A stretch of 64,000 nucleotides of DNA from Phycisphaerales bacterium (GCA_029260265.1 JAJDDO010000019.1:124001-188000); one strand, 5' to 3'; counted from the first letter of the stretch, positions 1 through 12,227 are shown. Program-made: numbers and translations. Notes: generated by a model not told the origin, from the letters alone.

Positions 1-285
1 AACAAGGTGCACCATCACCACCGCCATCGCGCCCGTCGCCCCGGAAATCATCCCAGGGCGACCGCCAAACAACGACGCCAGCAAACCAACCATAAACGCA
101 GCGTACAGACCAACCAGCGGGTTCACCCCGGCAATAATCGCAAATGCAACCGCTTCGGGAACAAGCGCAAGCGCAACTGTGAGCCCCGAGAGCACCTCTA
201 CCCTCAAGCCCCCGCCCCAAAATCCCTTCGAAGAAAAATGACCCAAGCCCGCAGGCGTCGCAACCTTCCCATCAACACTCTGCAT
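1..285 (-). CDS. SulP-family anion transporter, N-terminal part (truncated by window edge)
   Basis: Reverse-strand translation from ATG at 285: [95 protein letters not shown], typical SulP N-terminus. Confidence 0.8.
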   Translation of the reverse strand, partial: MQSVDGKVATPAGLGHFSSKGFWGGGLRVEVLSGLTVALALVPEAVAFAIIAGVNPLVGLYAAFMVGLLASLFGGRPGMISGATGAMAVVMVHLV

Positions 286-367
286 CAATCACAATCCTTC
301 CGCCGCCAGACCTGTCCACACCCCCCGTGTGATTCATCCGCACAGGCCGAGGGCGATCGTAGCATCC

Positions 368-1549
368 CTACCGCCTCGGGTTCCTCGCCGTCCCCTTGCT
401 CGGACCGCTCCCTCCACGCTCACGCTCCCCATGATCTTCATCATTCGGAGAACTCTCCGCCTCTTCATCCATCACCGGCTCATGCTCATCGTCAACCATA
501 TTGACCCGCGCAAACAGCAGCCGCCCCGCCGCCGTTTGCATCGAACTCGTGATCACCATATCTACAGTCTGCCCAATATACGCATACCCGTCTTCCGCAA
601 CCACCATCGTCCCATCCTCAAGATACCCAACCGCCTGCCCATGCTGCTCGCCCGGCTTAATCAGCTCCACCCGGATCCCCTTGCCCGGAATCACCACCGG
701 CTTGAGCGCATTGGCCAGCTCATTAATATTCAACAACGGAACCTTCTGAATCTCCGCGACCCTCGCCAAAGGCATATCCATCGTCACCAGCATCGCGGGC
801 ATCCGCATCGCCAACTCGACCAACGCCGAATCCACCGCCTTCTTCTGCACCGCGCTCTGATCAATCACAACATCCACGGTCCCCATCCGCTGCAACGCCG
901 TCACAATCTCAAGCCCCCGACGGCCCTTCGCTCGCTTCATGCGATCGCCCTTGTCAGCGATCAACTGCAACTCCTCGATCACAAACTCCGGAATCACCAA
1001 GGACTGCTGGATCAACCCCGTCGCCGCAATGTCCGCAATCCGCGCATCAATCAACGCCGAAGTATCCAACAGCAACGGCATCGGCCCACGCATCTGCTTG
1101 GCAAACTCAACATACGGAATCACCAGCCGGAACTCATCCTGCGTCTGCAGCACCGTCGTGATCCCCAAATAACTCAGGCTGATCCCCAGCAGCACCTTGA
1201 GCGCCGTCACAACTTCGACAAACTCTTCAAGCTCCCAGGTCCGCACGACCAGATCAATCACCACCCCGAGCACCCACGCCGCGACCAATCCGCCGATCAG
1301 CCCGATCACAATCCCCGATACAATTGAAATCTTTTTATGAGGCGTCAACAGATCAATCGCAAGGAACACCCCCGCCAACACCAAAGTCGCCGCCAACGGA
1401 ATCCACGGATAAATCCCCAGATCAATCATCGACTTTGAATCCCGGATCGAGATGCTGATCACATACAACAGCGTCACCGCAATCATCAACGACACAAATC
1501 CGATGCGAACTGCACGAAGTAAAAATACACTCTGCCGCTCATCGTTCAT
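368..1549 (-). CDS. Membrane-anchored PIN-TRAM domain protein (YacL-like)
   Basis: N-terminal TM segments, PIN domain LLLDTSALIDARIADI..., C-terminal TRAM-like VEDGYAYIGQTVDMVITS. Confidence 0.85.
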   Translation of the reverse strand: MNDERQSVFLLRAVRIGFVSLMIAVTLLYVISISIRDSKSMIDLGIYPWIPLAATLVLAGVFLAIDLLTPHKKISIVSGIVIGLIGGLVAAWVLGVVIDLVVRTWELEEFVEVVTALKVLLGISLSYLGITTVLQTQDEFRLVIPYVEFAKQMRGPMPLLLDTSALIDARIADIAATGLIQQSLVIPEFVIEELQLIADKGDRMKRAKGRRGLEIVTALQRMGTVDVVIDQSAVQKKAVDSALVELAMRMPAMLVTMDMPLARVAEIQKVPLLNINELANALKPVVIPGKGIRVELIKPGEQHGQAVGYLEDGTMVVAEDGYAYIGQTVDMVITSSMQTAAGRLLFARVNMVDDEHEPVMDEEAESSPNDEDHGERERGGSGPSKGTARNPRR

Positions 1550-1644
1550 AGAATGACACTCCAAGAGTTTGAAAGCCCCGATTCAGCCCCCGATTCTACA
1601 CCAAAGCTCACCCAGACCGCCAGTTCCAACACGAAGCAGACCAT

Positions 1645-3840
1645 ATGCCACGCCAAAGCCGATCCAACCCGGATAATCCCCACGCCAAAGACCGGTTTAT
1701 CAACCGAGACACCTCTTGGCTCGAGTTCAATGCCCGCGTACTCAACATCGCTCTTGAAGACCGCACCCCGCTGCTCGAGCGTGTCCGCTTCCTTGCCATC
1801 TTCGCGGCGAATCTCGATGAGTTTGTCATGAAACGCATCGGGCTGCTCAAACACCGTAAAACCCAAGGCATCACCCACGCGCCAACTCGACCCGACGAGA
1901 TGCCCCCCACGCAAACCCTCCGCGCATGCCGAGCAAGAATAAAGGAACTCGAAAACACCCTCTCTCAATGCTGGCACGAGAACCTCGTCCCCACACTCAA
2001 AGATCACCACATCCACATCCTCAGCTACAAAGACCTCACAAAGAAGCAAGCCAAAGCAATCTCCAAGTGGTACCGCTCCGATGTCTTCCCCATCCTCACA
2101 CCCCTCGCTGTCGACCCAGGACACCGATTCCCCTTTATATCCAATCTCTCCGAAAACCTTGGCATCCTCCTGGAATCAAAGGACACCAAAGACCAGCACC
2201 AGCCGCGATTCGCCAGAATCAAAGTCCCGGATATCCTCCCGGGGTACATCCGTGTCGACACCCTCACCATCGATGACAAAAATAACCAACCCTCTCCCAG
2301 CCAAGACTCCCCGGCCTACTACATCACCCTCGACGAGATCATCACCAACAACCTCGCAGAGCTCTTCCCGGGTATGCGCATCATCGACATCCTCCCCTTC
2401 CGCGTCACCCGAAGCGCCGCCATCGAACTCGACGATGAAGAAGTTGACGACCTGCTCGAGCATGTTGAGGAAGAACTCCGAGCGCGCAGGTTCGCAGACC
2501 CCGTTCATTTACAGACCCCACCGGACCCCTCGCCGAAAATCCTTCAAATCCTGCTCGCCGAGTTGGGACTCTCGCCAAATGATCACTCCATCAACATGCC
2601 CCCGCTCGCCTACGCCGACCTCTTCACCATCGCCGACATTGATCGCCCAGACCTCAAAGACACCCCGTGGAAACCAGTCCGCCCCCCAGCGTTCGCGGAC
2701 CCGGAAACCGACATCTTCGCCCAGATCTGCTCGGCAGACATCCTCGTTCACCATCCATACGAGTCATTCACCGATTCCGTCGAGCGTTTCATCGCCGCCG
2801 CAGCCCATGACCCCAATGTCCTCGCGATCAAACAAACCCTCTACCGCACATCCCGCGACTCCCCCTTTATCAAATCATTGATCCATGCCGCCGAAGAAGG
2901 CAAGCAGGTTGCCTGCCTCGTCGAACTCCGCGCACGGTTCGATGAAGAAAAAAATGTTCATTTCGCACGCCAACTCGAATCCGCAGGTGTTCATGTCGCC
3001 TACGGCGTGCTCGGGCTCAAAACACACTCCAAATGCTCGATGGTTGTTCGAAGAGAAATGATCGACGGCTCATGGGGAATCCGCACCTACGCCCACCTCG
3101 GCACCGGCAACTACCACCCCCAAACCGCGCACCTCTACACCGATCTCGGGCTGCTGACCGCCAACCCAGCGATCACCGCAGATGTCGTCTGCCTCTTCAA
3201 TCGCATCACCGGGCTCAGCGCCGGACAAGACTACAACGAGCTGCTCGTTGCTCCAGATCACATGCGCACCCGCTACCTCGAACTTATCGAAACCGAAATC
3301 AACAACGCCAAGGCGGGCAAGCCCGCACGCATTATCGCCAAGATGAACGCGCTCGAAGACCGCACCACCATCGAAGCCCTCTATCGCGCATCAAACGCGG
3401 GCGTGCAGATCGAACTCATCATCCGCGGGTTCTGCTGCCTACGCCCGGGTGTCAAAGCCATGAGTGAAAATATCACCGTCCGATCGATCATCGGACGCTT
3501 CCTCGAGCACTCTCGCATGTTTGTTTTCGCCAACGGCTCAACCGACCCCGTCAACTACACCTACTACTTTGGTTCCGCCGACTGGATGTCCCGCAACCTC
3601 TCCGCTCGCGTCGAAGCCGCCTGCCCTGTTCACTCGCCAGAAGCCAAGGCCAAGCTCTGGCGCATGATCTCGGTCATGCTCGACGACCGCCGAAACACCT
3701 CGATACTCAACAACGACGGCTCATACACCCACCTCACCATCCCCAAGGACGCCCCCGACGATTCACCCGCAGCCTTGGGCACCTTCCAGACCCTGATGAA
3801 CGACACCCTCCCCGGCCCATCGAGCCCCGTATGGCATTGA
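1645..3840 (+). CDS. ppk1: Polyphosphate kinase 1
   Basis: 731 aa; RFINRDTSWLEFNARVLNIALED, HHPYESFTDSVERFIAAAAHDPNVLAIKQTLYRTS, GLKTHSKCSMVVRRE, YAHLGTGNYHP. Confidence 0.95.
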   Translation: MPRQSRSNPDNPHAKDRFINRDTSWLEFNARVLNIALEDRTPLLERVRFLAIFAANLDEFVMKRIGLLKHRKTQGITHAPTRPDEMPPTQTLRACRARIKELENTLSQCWHENLVPTLKDHHIHILSYKDLTKKQAKAISKWYRSDVFPILTPLAVDPGHRFPFISNLSENLGILLESKDTKDQHQPRFARIKVPDILPGYIRVDTLTIDDKNNQPSPSQDSPAYYITLDEIITNNLAELFPGMRIIDILPFRVTRSAAIELDDEEVDDLLEHVEEELRARRFADPVHLQTPPDPSPKILQILLAELGLSPNDHSINMPPLAYADLFTIADIDRPDLKDTPWKPVRPPAFADPETDIFAQICSADILVHHPYESFTDSVERFIAAAAHDPNVLAIKQTLYRTSRDSPFIKSLIHAAEEGKQVACLVELRARFDEEKNVHFARQLESAGVHVAYGVLGLKTHSKCSMVVRREMIDGSWGIRTYAHLGTGNYHPQTAHLYTDLGLLTANPAITADVVCLFNRITGLSAGQDYNELLVAPDHMRTRYLELIETEINNAKAGKPARIIAKMNALEDRTTIEALYRASNAGVQIELIIRGFCCLRPGVKAMSENITVRSIIGRFLEHSRMFVFANGSTDPVNYTYYFGSADWMSRNLSARVEAACPVHSPEAKAKLWRMISVMLDDRRNTSILNNDGSYTHLTIPKDAPDDSPAALGTFQTLMNDTLPGPSSPVWH

Positions 3841-3884
3841 GATCACCCCTCTAAACAAGCTTCTGGTCATGCCAAAGCAAAAAA

Positions 3885-3916
3885 ATGCTTCGCCCAAACA
3901 GAGCGAAGCATTTTTC
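3885..3916 (+). terminator. Rho-independent terminator after ppk1
   Basis: ATGCTTCGC-loop-GCGAAGCAT followed by TTTTT. Confidence 0.8.
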
Positions 3917-4100
3917 ATTTGGTCGTGTTGAGCTGGAATCCCATGCCCAACACCCTGACCCACCGTCCAATAAGAAACACCAAAAAACCACCCCACGCCA
4001 TGAATCTTCAAGTTTTCCTCCACAATTCTCTTCTCTGCCCGCGTACGATCGTAAATCGTCGTTTTCTGTCGCTTCAACCCCAACGCCGGGACCCATTAAA

Positions 4101-5195
<1,095 letters not shown>

Positions 5196-5775
5196 CTCCG
5201 GCACACCCGCCGACAACTGGGCTTCCGGGCATGAATCACCCAAGCGTGATTCATCTGTCTGGATCATGGGCATGGTTGTCGGCGCAGTGATCTTCGCGGT
5301 CGGCTGCGGGTCCGGATTCCTCGCCGGCTGGTTCACTGGTACATCGAATAACTTTGGCGATATTCTCGGCGATCTGGACTTCGATGCCAAGATCACTGTC
5401 CAAGCCTCTACGCCTGATCTTGTCATCGTCGGCGAACCGTTCTCGGTCACCATCACGGTCACCGACACATCTGGCGAAGACCGGATCTTACAGGAGATCG
5501 ATTTCACCGGCACCCTCGCAGACAACGCCGAGTTCGCGAACATCCATCCAAAGCCAATCTCGATAGACAGCTACACAGATTACCGCGAGTTCTACTATCA
5601 ACAGCCCCTGCTTGCGAACCAAAGCACCCAGTTTTCATTCGAGATTACACCAAACCAAGCAGGTATCTACAACGCCAGCATCAATGTCTACATGGAAGAC
5701 TTCGATGTCGAATCCACAGAAATCAGCATCACCGCCGCCTCCAAGTAGCATCGAACAATGCTCTTGCCGTCTTGC

Positions 5776-7455
5776 TCAAGGCATCGCATGATCTGGAATG
5801 GCCCCGCCTAGCCGGTATCGGTTGAGTTCTTCGATCGTCCAGTTCTTGATCGGAAAAACAAGATCGCCGATCAACACCTGCTCCGCCTGAGAATCAGAGA
5901 ACACGATCTGGTTATGGCTATCAGAATCAGCACGCACACGGAGAACAAGCCTGCCGGCAGTGTTCCTATATTGAATAGAGTATCCGTTGTCTTCGAATGA
6001 CACACCCCAAGCATCATCCGTATTACTGTCCGCCCAACTAGCAATCAGCGCCCCGTCATTGAACAACTTCCAGAATTCCCCCTCTTTCTCATCCATGCCC
6101 TCTGGTGGTCGGGTTGGCGGCTCCCATCGCCACCATTTCTTGGGACCACGCAATACGCGCGAATACGAAACTTCCTTCCCCACCCTGCGCTGCACTTCTA
6201 TTGAGATATCGCCGCCGAAAGTCACCGACTTGCTCAGTTGAAGACCATTCTTTTTTAGATATGCAACCATCTCCCATGTTGAGCTTTCCCGATTGAATCG
6301 AAATCCCAACTCAGCTCGAATTGCCCCTTCAAGAATATCGGAAAGCTTGGGATCCTCAACAATCCTCGGACCCGCGTCCGGATCTGCAATAAAGCGATAA
6401 GACACATTCACGCTTGCAACCTTTTCCCATTGCACACCGAGTCTTAGATCACCAACTCGCTCATAAATCGTCACCGGCACCGATCCCGTCTGAACGCCGG
6501 TTGCGGACGGGTCAAGCCAGTACCGAATCACCGTCATCTCCCCTTGTGACGATTCACCATAGGGGATCCGAGGGAGACGCCGCAAGCGATCCCATTGCTG
6601 TCCTAAATACATTTCTACCGATCGAATACCAGGTCCTGACGAAATGCGTATTCCCGTTGTGTCCGAATCATTAGCTGTCCTTGCCTCGAACCATGCTAAA
6701 TTCATGCCAACATCCGCCCTGTATACACCCTGCATTAACCTCCGAATCTTGAGTTTGCCGAACACTGTCGTCCCCGGTGCTACTCGTTCATTTGTAGGAA
6801 ACTCCGCGTACAACACCGATCTCGCCCATCGCTTCTCAAATCCATAGGCCGCATTGTTTCGTATCGCACTATTGATCCAACCCATGTAGATTGCACCGCG
6901 ATCAGTCGTGCTGTCGGTAATCACCCTTGATGATTCAAGGCGTGCGAGAATAAATACCAACCGATCTGCGACCCAGCTCCGCTGCAGATTCAGTGACTGA
7001 TGACTTACAACTTTCGCGATGCGACCAGATACCGTAATCTGTCCACCGCCCCACATTGTCATATCATATGAGGACCCCTCAGTATCGTCAAAAATTGGGA
7101 TTGCCAGTACCAATACGGGACGAGGGATCATCATCATCCACCCTCCACGCTTGACCATTGGAATCGAGCGAACAGAATCTGCTGACAAGAAGATCAACAA
7201 CGCGACCACAATCAGCTTCTTCGCCCGCCGCGTCTTGCGCATCGCCCGCCGGCTCGCATGCTTCTTCCCGCATTCCGGGCACACAATCGGCTTGACACGC
7301 AGATCCCCGCTCGCCCCCGTCAGGTCATACCAGCACTTTCTACACCGCAATGCCGCCCGCCCGCGGAGCCCCGCGCGATCCCACAGCAACGCCCGCAATC
7401 CCACAAGAACCGCAAGCACCAGCAACACCCAATACAAAAAAGACCAAATCATCAC
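5776..7455 (-). CDS. Membrane protein of unknown function with zinc ribbon (CRKCWYDLTG...CPECGK)
   Basis: 559 aa ORF, N-terminal TM and two CxxC pairs. Confidence 0.7.
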   Translation of the reverse strand: MMIWSFLYWVLLVLAVLVGLRALLWDRAGLRGRAALRCRKCWYDLTGASGDLRVKPIVCPECGKKHASRRAMRKTRRAKKLIVVALLIFLSADSVRSIPMVKRGGWMMMIPRPVLVLAIPIFDDTEGSSYDMTMWGGGQITVSGRIAKVVSHQSLNLQRSWVADRLVFILARLESSRVITDSTTDRGAIYMGWINSAIRNNAAYGFEKRWARSVLYAEFPTNERVAPGTTVFGKLKIRRLMQGVYRADVGMNLAWFEARTANDSDTTGIRISSGPGIRSVEMYLGQQWDRLRRLPRIPYGESSQGEMTVIRYWLDPSATGVQTGSVPVTIYERVGDLRLGVQWEKVASVNVSYRFIADPDAGPRIVEDPKLSDILEGAIRAELGFRFNRESSTWEMVAYLKKNGLQLSKSVTFGGDISIEVQRRVGKEVSYSRVLRGPKKWWRWEPPTRPPEGMDEKEGEFWKLFNDGALIASWADSNTDDAWGVSFEDNGYSIQYRNTAGRLVLRVRADSDSHNQIVFSDSQAEQVLIGDLVFPIKNWTIEELNRYRLGGAIPDHAMP

Positions 7456-7553
7456 CAGACTATACCAAAGCCCGCGATGATCTGATCCAATGTTCGATCA
7501 CTATATTTGATTGCACTGCTTGAACACCCAGTACGATCACCTTGAACTTTGAA

Positions 7554-8750
7554 TCACCCGTCAGCCTTCTGGTCAACCCAGAGTTTCAGCACTTCCTGCT
7601 CCTTCTTCGCATCAAGCCCGCCGCGGATCGCCTTGAGCCATCCCGCGTGCTGCTGTTCGCCGTGCTCGGCCAAAACCTCAGGCCCACGCGTCAGGTAATA
7701 GTTCAGAGCACCCCAATGCGTCTCTTCAAGCGAACGCGTCTTCAGCCCCGCCTTGATCGATTTGGCCGTGCTCAGCTGCCCCTGCCCCTCGTACCCGGGC
7801 GCCGAACCGGGCACCCACGCGGGCATGTGCTGCCACGCCTGCACGCCGTGCTCTGCAAGGAACTCTGAATCCACCCACTCAATCTTGGTCTCCGCGCCGA
7901 GTTTCTTCTTGGCCACGCTGACCGCGCTCTCGACCATGTCGCGTGCGGTCATTTGCCCCGCCGGCGAAATCCCGTTGAAGATCCCCATGTGCTTCTGCTC
8001 GATGCAATGAATCGTAAAATCGCCAAGGTCACGCACATCAATCACCTGCACGAAGTCATCTCCTGACCCCGGCCCGATCATCGTACCGCCCTCCGATGCC
8101 CGCACACTCCAGTAGGTAAACCGCCCCGTCGTGTCACGATCACCGACGATCAAACCCGGGCGGATCACACACACCTTGCCCGCCATGCGTTCCTCCGCAG
8201 CCCGCTCCACCCGCGCCTTCATCGCGCCGTAGTGCATCCCAACCTCGCGATGGCTCGTGATCCCCGCCGCGATGTCATCGCTGATTGTTGCCAACTCGCC
8301 ATTCTCATCCATACCAACTTCCGTTCGGGCTGCATACACCGAAGTCGTGGAGATCACCACATACTGCCCCATCGCGGGCTTGAGAACATCCATCGTGTCT
8401 GTCACGGTCTTGGGCACATAGGTAAAGGTGTCGATCACCGCATCGAATCGGCGTCCATCCCCAACAAGTTTCTCGAGCCCGCTCAGATCAGTGTACCGAT
8501 CGCCCTGCACATGCTCGAGATCCGGGAACATCTCCGGCGCGGTCTTCCCCCGATTGAACAGCGTCACCTCGTGCCCGTTATCAAGCGCCCGCTGCACCAT
8601 CTTTGGCCCCGCGAACCCGGTCCCGCCGAGCATCAGGATCTTCATCTTCTTCGGCTTCAGCATCCCCATGCCCGCCAAAGCGCTCGGCGTCAACGCCGCC
8701 CCGATGGTAATCGCCCCAGCCTGCCCAATAAACTCACGCCTGGTTGTCAT
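7554..8750 (-). CDS. NAD-dependent epimerase/dehydratase with Tat-like signal
   Basis: MTTRREFIGQAGA...MKILMLGGTGFAGPKMVQRALDNGHEVTLFNRG Rossmann motif. Confidence 0.85.
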   Translation of the reverse strand: MTTRREFIGQAGAITIGAALTPSALAGMGMLKPKKMKILMLGGTGFAGPKMVQRALDNGHEVTLFNRGKTAPEMFPDLEHVQGDRYTDLSGLEKLVGDGRRFDAVIDTFTYVPKTVTDTMDVLKPAMGQYVVISTTSVYAARTEVGMDENGELATISDDIAAGITSHREVGMHYGAMKARVERAAEERMAGKVCVIRPGLIVGDRDTTGRFTYWSVRASEGGTMIGPGSGDDFVQVIDVRDLGDFTIHCIEQKHMGIFNGISPAGQMTARDMVESAVSVAKKKLGAETKIEWVDSEFLAEHGVQAWQHMPAWVPGSAPGYEGQGQLSTAKSIKAGLKTRSLEETHWGALNYYLTRGPEVLAEHGEQQHAGWLKAIRGGLDAKKEQEVLKLWVDQKADG

Positions 8751-10176
8751 CTGATTTCTCCTGTGGTGCTATCAAAGTTCGCGATGACCCGAGATCATGT
8801 TCTACCGGTCCGGATCGCTTATGTTGCATCATCGCAAGCCAGAGCCCCACCGAGCCCCAGAGCACCGCCAACGGCGCCGCTGCAAACGCCATCCCCGCGA
8901 GCCCAAGCCCCGCCGCCGCGACAATCTTCTCGGCCCCCGACCCCGCGACATCGCCCCCACGATACAAGAACACATCAATAATCGGCTTGGCTTTGTACTT
9001 CTCACTCTTGCCCACCACGCTGAACAGCGTCTCCCTCGCCGGACGGATCACCGCGTACCGCGTCGCACGATGGATCGCGTTGAAGACCGCAAACACCGCG
9101 AACAACTGCCACCCTTCGATCCCATCGCGTGCACCAACAACCGCAAGCACCGCGAACCCAACAACCGTGACCACCGGCAACGCCGCCAACGCCACACCAA
9201 CACCAAGCCTCTTGACAATCTGCCCCGTGACGAAGATCTGCACCAACAGCGTCGCGACCTGCGTCCAAAGATCCAACTGGGCGAAGAGCCCGATTCGGGA
9301 CTCCAACTCATCAGAAGCGTCTACCACGATCTCGGCGCCGGTAAAGTACACCAGCGTGTTGGCCACAGCCATCAACGAGATGTATGCACCAATCCCCAAT
9401 AAGTACGGCGACCCCAACAACGCCTGCAACCCGTCCGTGAACGAACCGCCGATCGGCATCGCATGATTTGATTGATCCGATTGATCCGCCGGGCCCGATC
9501 GATCAGCCGAACCCTTCGATACCCGATCAATCACCAGCATCACCCAGGTCGCGATCTCAAACAAAGCCGCCGCATACACAAGCTGCCAGCTTGTCCCGAT
9601 CTCCGTCGCCATCCACCACACAAACCCGGAACCAAGTATCGCACCCAGCGTCCCTCCCACACCGATCACGGGGAACAAACGCTTGCCCTGCCCAAGCGTC
9701 CAGATGTCGGCCATAAACGCCCAGAACACACTCATCACGAACAAGTTCACCACGCTCAGCCAAACATAAAACACATACCCGCTCGCGACGCCAACCTCGT
9801 CTCCAGCCATCCATCGATACAACGCAAAGACCAGAATACACCCAACAACCACCCTCTGGGCGATCGGGATAAACCGCCTGCGATCGAGTCGGCTGACAAT
9901 CCCGCCAAACCCAACGCTCACCACCAGCGACACCGAGCAAGTCACCAAGAACAACCAGCGAAGATCCCCCATCCCACGCTGCACGCCCATCCCCTCTCGG
10001 ATCGGGCGGAGCAAAAAATAACCCGTCAGCAAGAAGAAAAAATACAACCCGCACAGCGCAACCATCGCCCACTCATCAACAATCGGGCTCTCGCCGGTTC
10101 TCCGTTCGTCCCTCTTCTGCATCCACCGATCTACCGCCCGCCGACACACCGGTTGCAACCACCTATCCTTTCCCAT
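8734..10176 (-). CDS. Multi-TM transporter resembling the NTP/NDP exchange (Tlc-like) family
   Basis: About 12 TM; FFLLTGYFLLRPIREGMGVQRG...FWAFMADIWTLGQGKRLFPVIGVGGTLGAILGSGF; start uncertain (10176 or 10122). Confidence 0.65.
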   Translation of the reverse strand: MGKDRWLQPVCRRAVDRWMQKRDERRTGESPIVDEWAMVALCGLYFFFLLTGYFLLRPIREGMGVQRGMGDLRWLFLVTCSVSLVVSVGFGGIVSRLDRRRFIPIAQRVVVGCILVFALYRWMAGDEVGVASGYVFYVWLSVVNLFVMSVFWAFMADIWTLGQGKRLFPVIGVGGTLGAILGSGFVWWMATEIGTSWQLVYAAALFEIATWVMLVIDRVSKGSADRSGPADQSDQSNHAMPIGGSFTDGLQALLGSPYLLGIGAYISLMAVANTLVYFTGAEIVVDASDELESRIGLFAQLDLWTQVATLLVQIFVTGQIVKRLGVGVALAALPVVTVVGFAVLAVVGARDGIEGWQLFAVFAVFNAIHRATRYAVIRPARETLFSVVGKSEKYKAKPIIDVFLYRGGDVAGSGAEKIVAAAGLGLAGMAFAAAPLAVLWGSVGLWLAMMQHKRSGPVEHDLGSSRTLIAPQEKSDDNQA

Positions 10177-11062
10177 GCCCCCATCCCCACGCAGAGCCAT
10201 CTTCCTCGACCGCGACGACACCGTGAATCGAAACGCCGACCTCCCCGATGCCGCCTGGGAAGGCGTCAAATGGGGCGACCTGCTCAAGCCCGAGTTTGCG
10301 CTGCTCATCGAAGGCTCGCGCGATGCGCTCATCGCGCTCAAAGACGCCGGGTACCGGCTCATTGTCATCACCAACCAGGGCGGCGTCGCCCGCCAGGGCG
10401 GCACGCTCAGCGATGTCAACGCTGTCAACGATCAACTCCGCACACTGCTCAACCCAACCAGCGAACCCGCTTCGATCTTTGGAGACCAACTGATCGACGC
10501 GTGGTACGCCTGCCCCTTCCACCCCGACGCCGATTCAGAACCATTCAACACCGAGCACAACTGGCGCAAGCCCAACCCCGGCATGATCTCCGCCGCCGCA
10601 GAAGAACACAACATCGACCTCGCAGTCTCGTACATGATCGGCGACAAACAACGCGACCTCGATGCCGCCACCAGCGCAGGGATCCCCGTATCGCAAACCA
10701 TCCATGTCGGTCCAAACGCACCATGCCCAGACCTCGCCCACGCTGCCCGTGTGATACTCAAACTCAATCACCCAAGCAAGGCTGACCAGCCAACCTCAAC
10801 GGTGACACTCTCAACTATCAAAGAGAACACCGCCCCGCTCGCCGACGAGCGTATCCGAAAAACCGTTGAATCCGCAGCAAACGCACTCGCAGAACGAACC
10901 GGTATCAAACTCACCGCCCTCACGCTTGTTGACTCTCAGATCACCGCAACACTTGCTATCCACCAACTCGGCGCGCTCGCATTCATGGCCGAACTTCGCC
11001 GATCAACAAACGCATGGCACATGCACACCCACGGCTCGCTCCTCTGGCCCGAGCACCACTGA
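10175..11062 (+). CDS. gmhB: HAD-family D-glycero-D-manno-heptose 1,7-bisphosphate phosphatase-like protein with C-terminal extension
   Basis: AIFLDRDDTVNRN, VITNQGGVARQG, CPFHPD, WRKPNPGMI, MIGDKQRDLDAA. Confidence 0.8.
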   Translation: MPPSPRRAIFLDRDDTVNRNADLPDAAWEGVKWGDLLKPEFALLIEGSRDALIALKDAGYRLIVITNQGGVARQGGTLSDVNAVNDQLRTLLNPTSEPASIFGDQLIDAWYACPFHPDADSEPFNTEHNWRKPNPGMISAAAEEHNIDLAVSYMIGDKQRDLDAATSAGIPVSQTIHVGPNAPCPDLAHAARVILKLNHPSKADQPTSTVTLSTIKENTAPLADERIRKTVESAANALAERTGIKLTALTLVDSQITATLAIHQLGALAFMAELRRSTNAWHMHTHGSLLWPEHH

Positions 11063-12198
11063 TGCCCATATCGCCCTCAACCAAACCCCTCCGCCTGCTC
11101 CTTGTCCTCCCCTCCTGGGTCGGCGATATCACCATGGCCACCCCCACCATCACCCGCATCCGCGCCGCACTCCCCGGCGCGTACATCGGCGCACTGCTCC
11201 GCCCAGGGATGGATCAACTCCTCGAAGGCACCGACCTGCTCGACGAGTTGCATGTCTACCAACCGCAAGGCATGATGAGCACCAAAAAAGCCGCCGCCAA
11301 AGTCCGCCCCCGCAACTACGACACCGCCCTGCTCTTTACCAACTCATTCTCCACCGCGCTCATCACCCGGATCGCGTTCATCCAACGCCGGATCGGATAC
11401 GATCGCGACACGCGCGGGCTTCTGCTCACCGATCGCGTCACCCCCCCCCGCGAGAACAAGTCCCACAAGCTCACGCCCGCTGTCGATTACTACTGGAACC
11501 TCGCCTCGCACCTGCTCGCCCAGCCGCTCGTCGACTGGTCCATCCACACACCTACCGCCTGCACCCATGTTCCGCTCGCAATTCCATCCGATGCCCGCCT
11601 CCGGCTGCCCATCACCAAAGCGAACACCGCCAAGGCCAACGAGATCCTCAACGCCGCCAACATCACCTCTCCCTACGCCATTCTCAATCCCGGCGGCAAC
11701 AACCCCGCCAAACGCTGGCCCGCCGACCGATACGCCAAACTCGCAGATCATCTCCAAACCAACCACAACCTCCGAGTTCTGATCAACGGCTCGCCCGCCG
11801 AAGCCGACCTCATCAACGACATCATTGCCCAGTCACAAACCGATCCCGTGTCGCTACCCAAACTCGGCAACACCCTCGGTGCTCTCAAGCCACTCCTGGC
11901 GAGCTCCAGCATCATGATCACCAACGACACCGGGCCAAGGCACATTGCCGCCGCCATGTCCACGCCATTGATCACGCTCTTTGGTCCCACCGACCCACGC
12001 TGGACCACCATCCCGGTCGATCGTTTCCACGATGGATCACCAAAGGAGACCATCCTCGTCGCCGACCCAACGCTTGATCCATCGCAGTCCGCCAACAACC
12101 ACCCCGAACGCTGCGCCATCGAACACATCACCGAGCAAGCCGTTCACGCAGCAACCCGAGATATGCTCAACCATACCGAGAACCCATCCTCAAACTAG
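11062..12198 (+). CDS. waaF: ADP-heptose:LPS heptosyltransferase (glycosyltransferase family 9)
   Basis: LLLVLPSWVGDITMATPTI, NPGGNNPAKRWPADRYAKLADHL, NDTGPRHIAAAM, LFGPTDPRWT. Confidence 0.85.
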   Translation: MPISPSTKPLRLLLVLPSWVGDITMATPTITRIRAALPGAYIGALLRPGMDQLLEGTDLLDELHVYQPQGMMSTKKAAAKVRPRNYDTALLFTNSFSTALITRIAFIQRRIGYDRDTRGLLLTDRVTPPRENKSHKLTPAVDYYWNLASHLLAQPLVDWSIHTPTACTHVPLAIPSDARLRLPITKANTAKANEILNAANITSPYAILNPGGNNPAKRWPADRYAKLADHLQTNHNLRVLINGSPAEADLINDIIAQSQTDPVSLPKLGNTLGALKPLLASSSIMITNDTGPRHIAAAMSTPLITLFGPTDPRWTTIPVDRFHDGSPKETILVADPTLDPSQSANNHPERCAIEHITEQAVHAATRDMLNHTENPSSN

Positions 12199-12227
12199 TT
12201 TGCACGCCGTAGAGAACCGCGACCAGC

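Noticed and set aside
3885-4100. Extended N-terminus of the aldolase ORF starting at 3885
   Set aside because: Begins inside a strong terminator hairpin; conserved protein sequence begins at the 4101 ATG.
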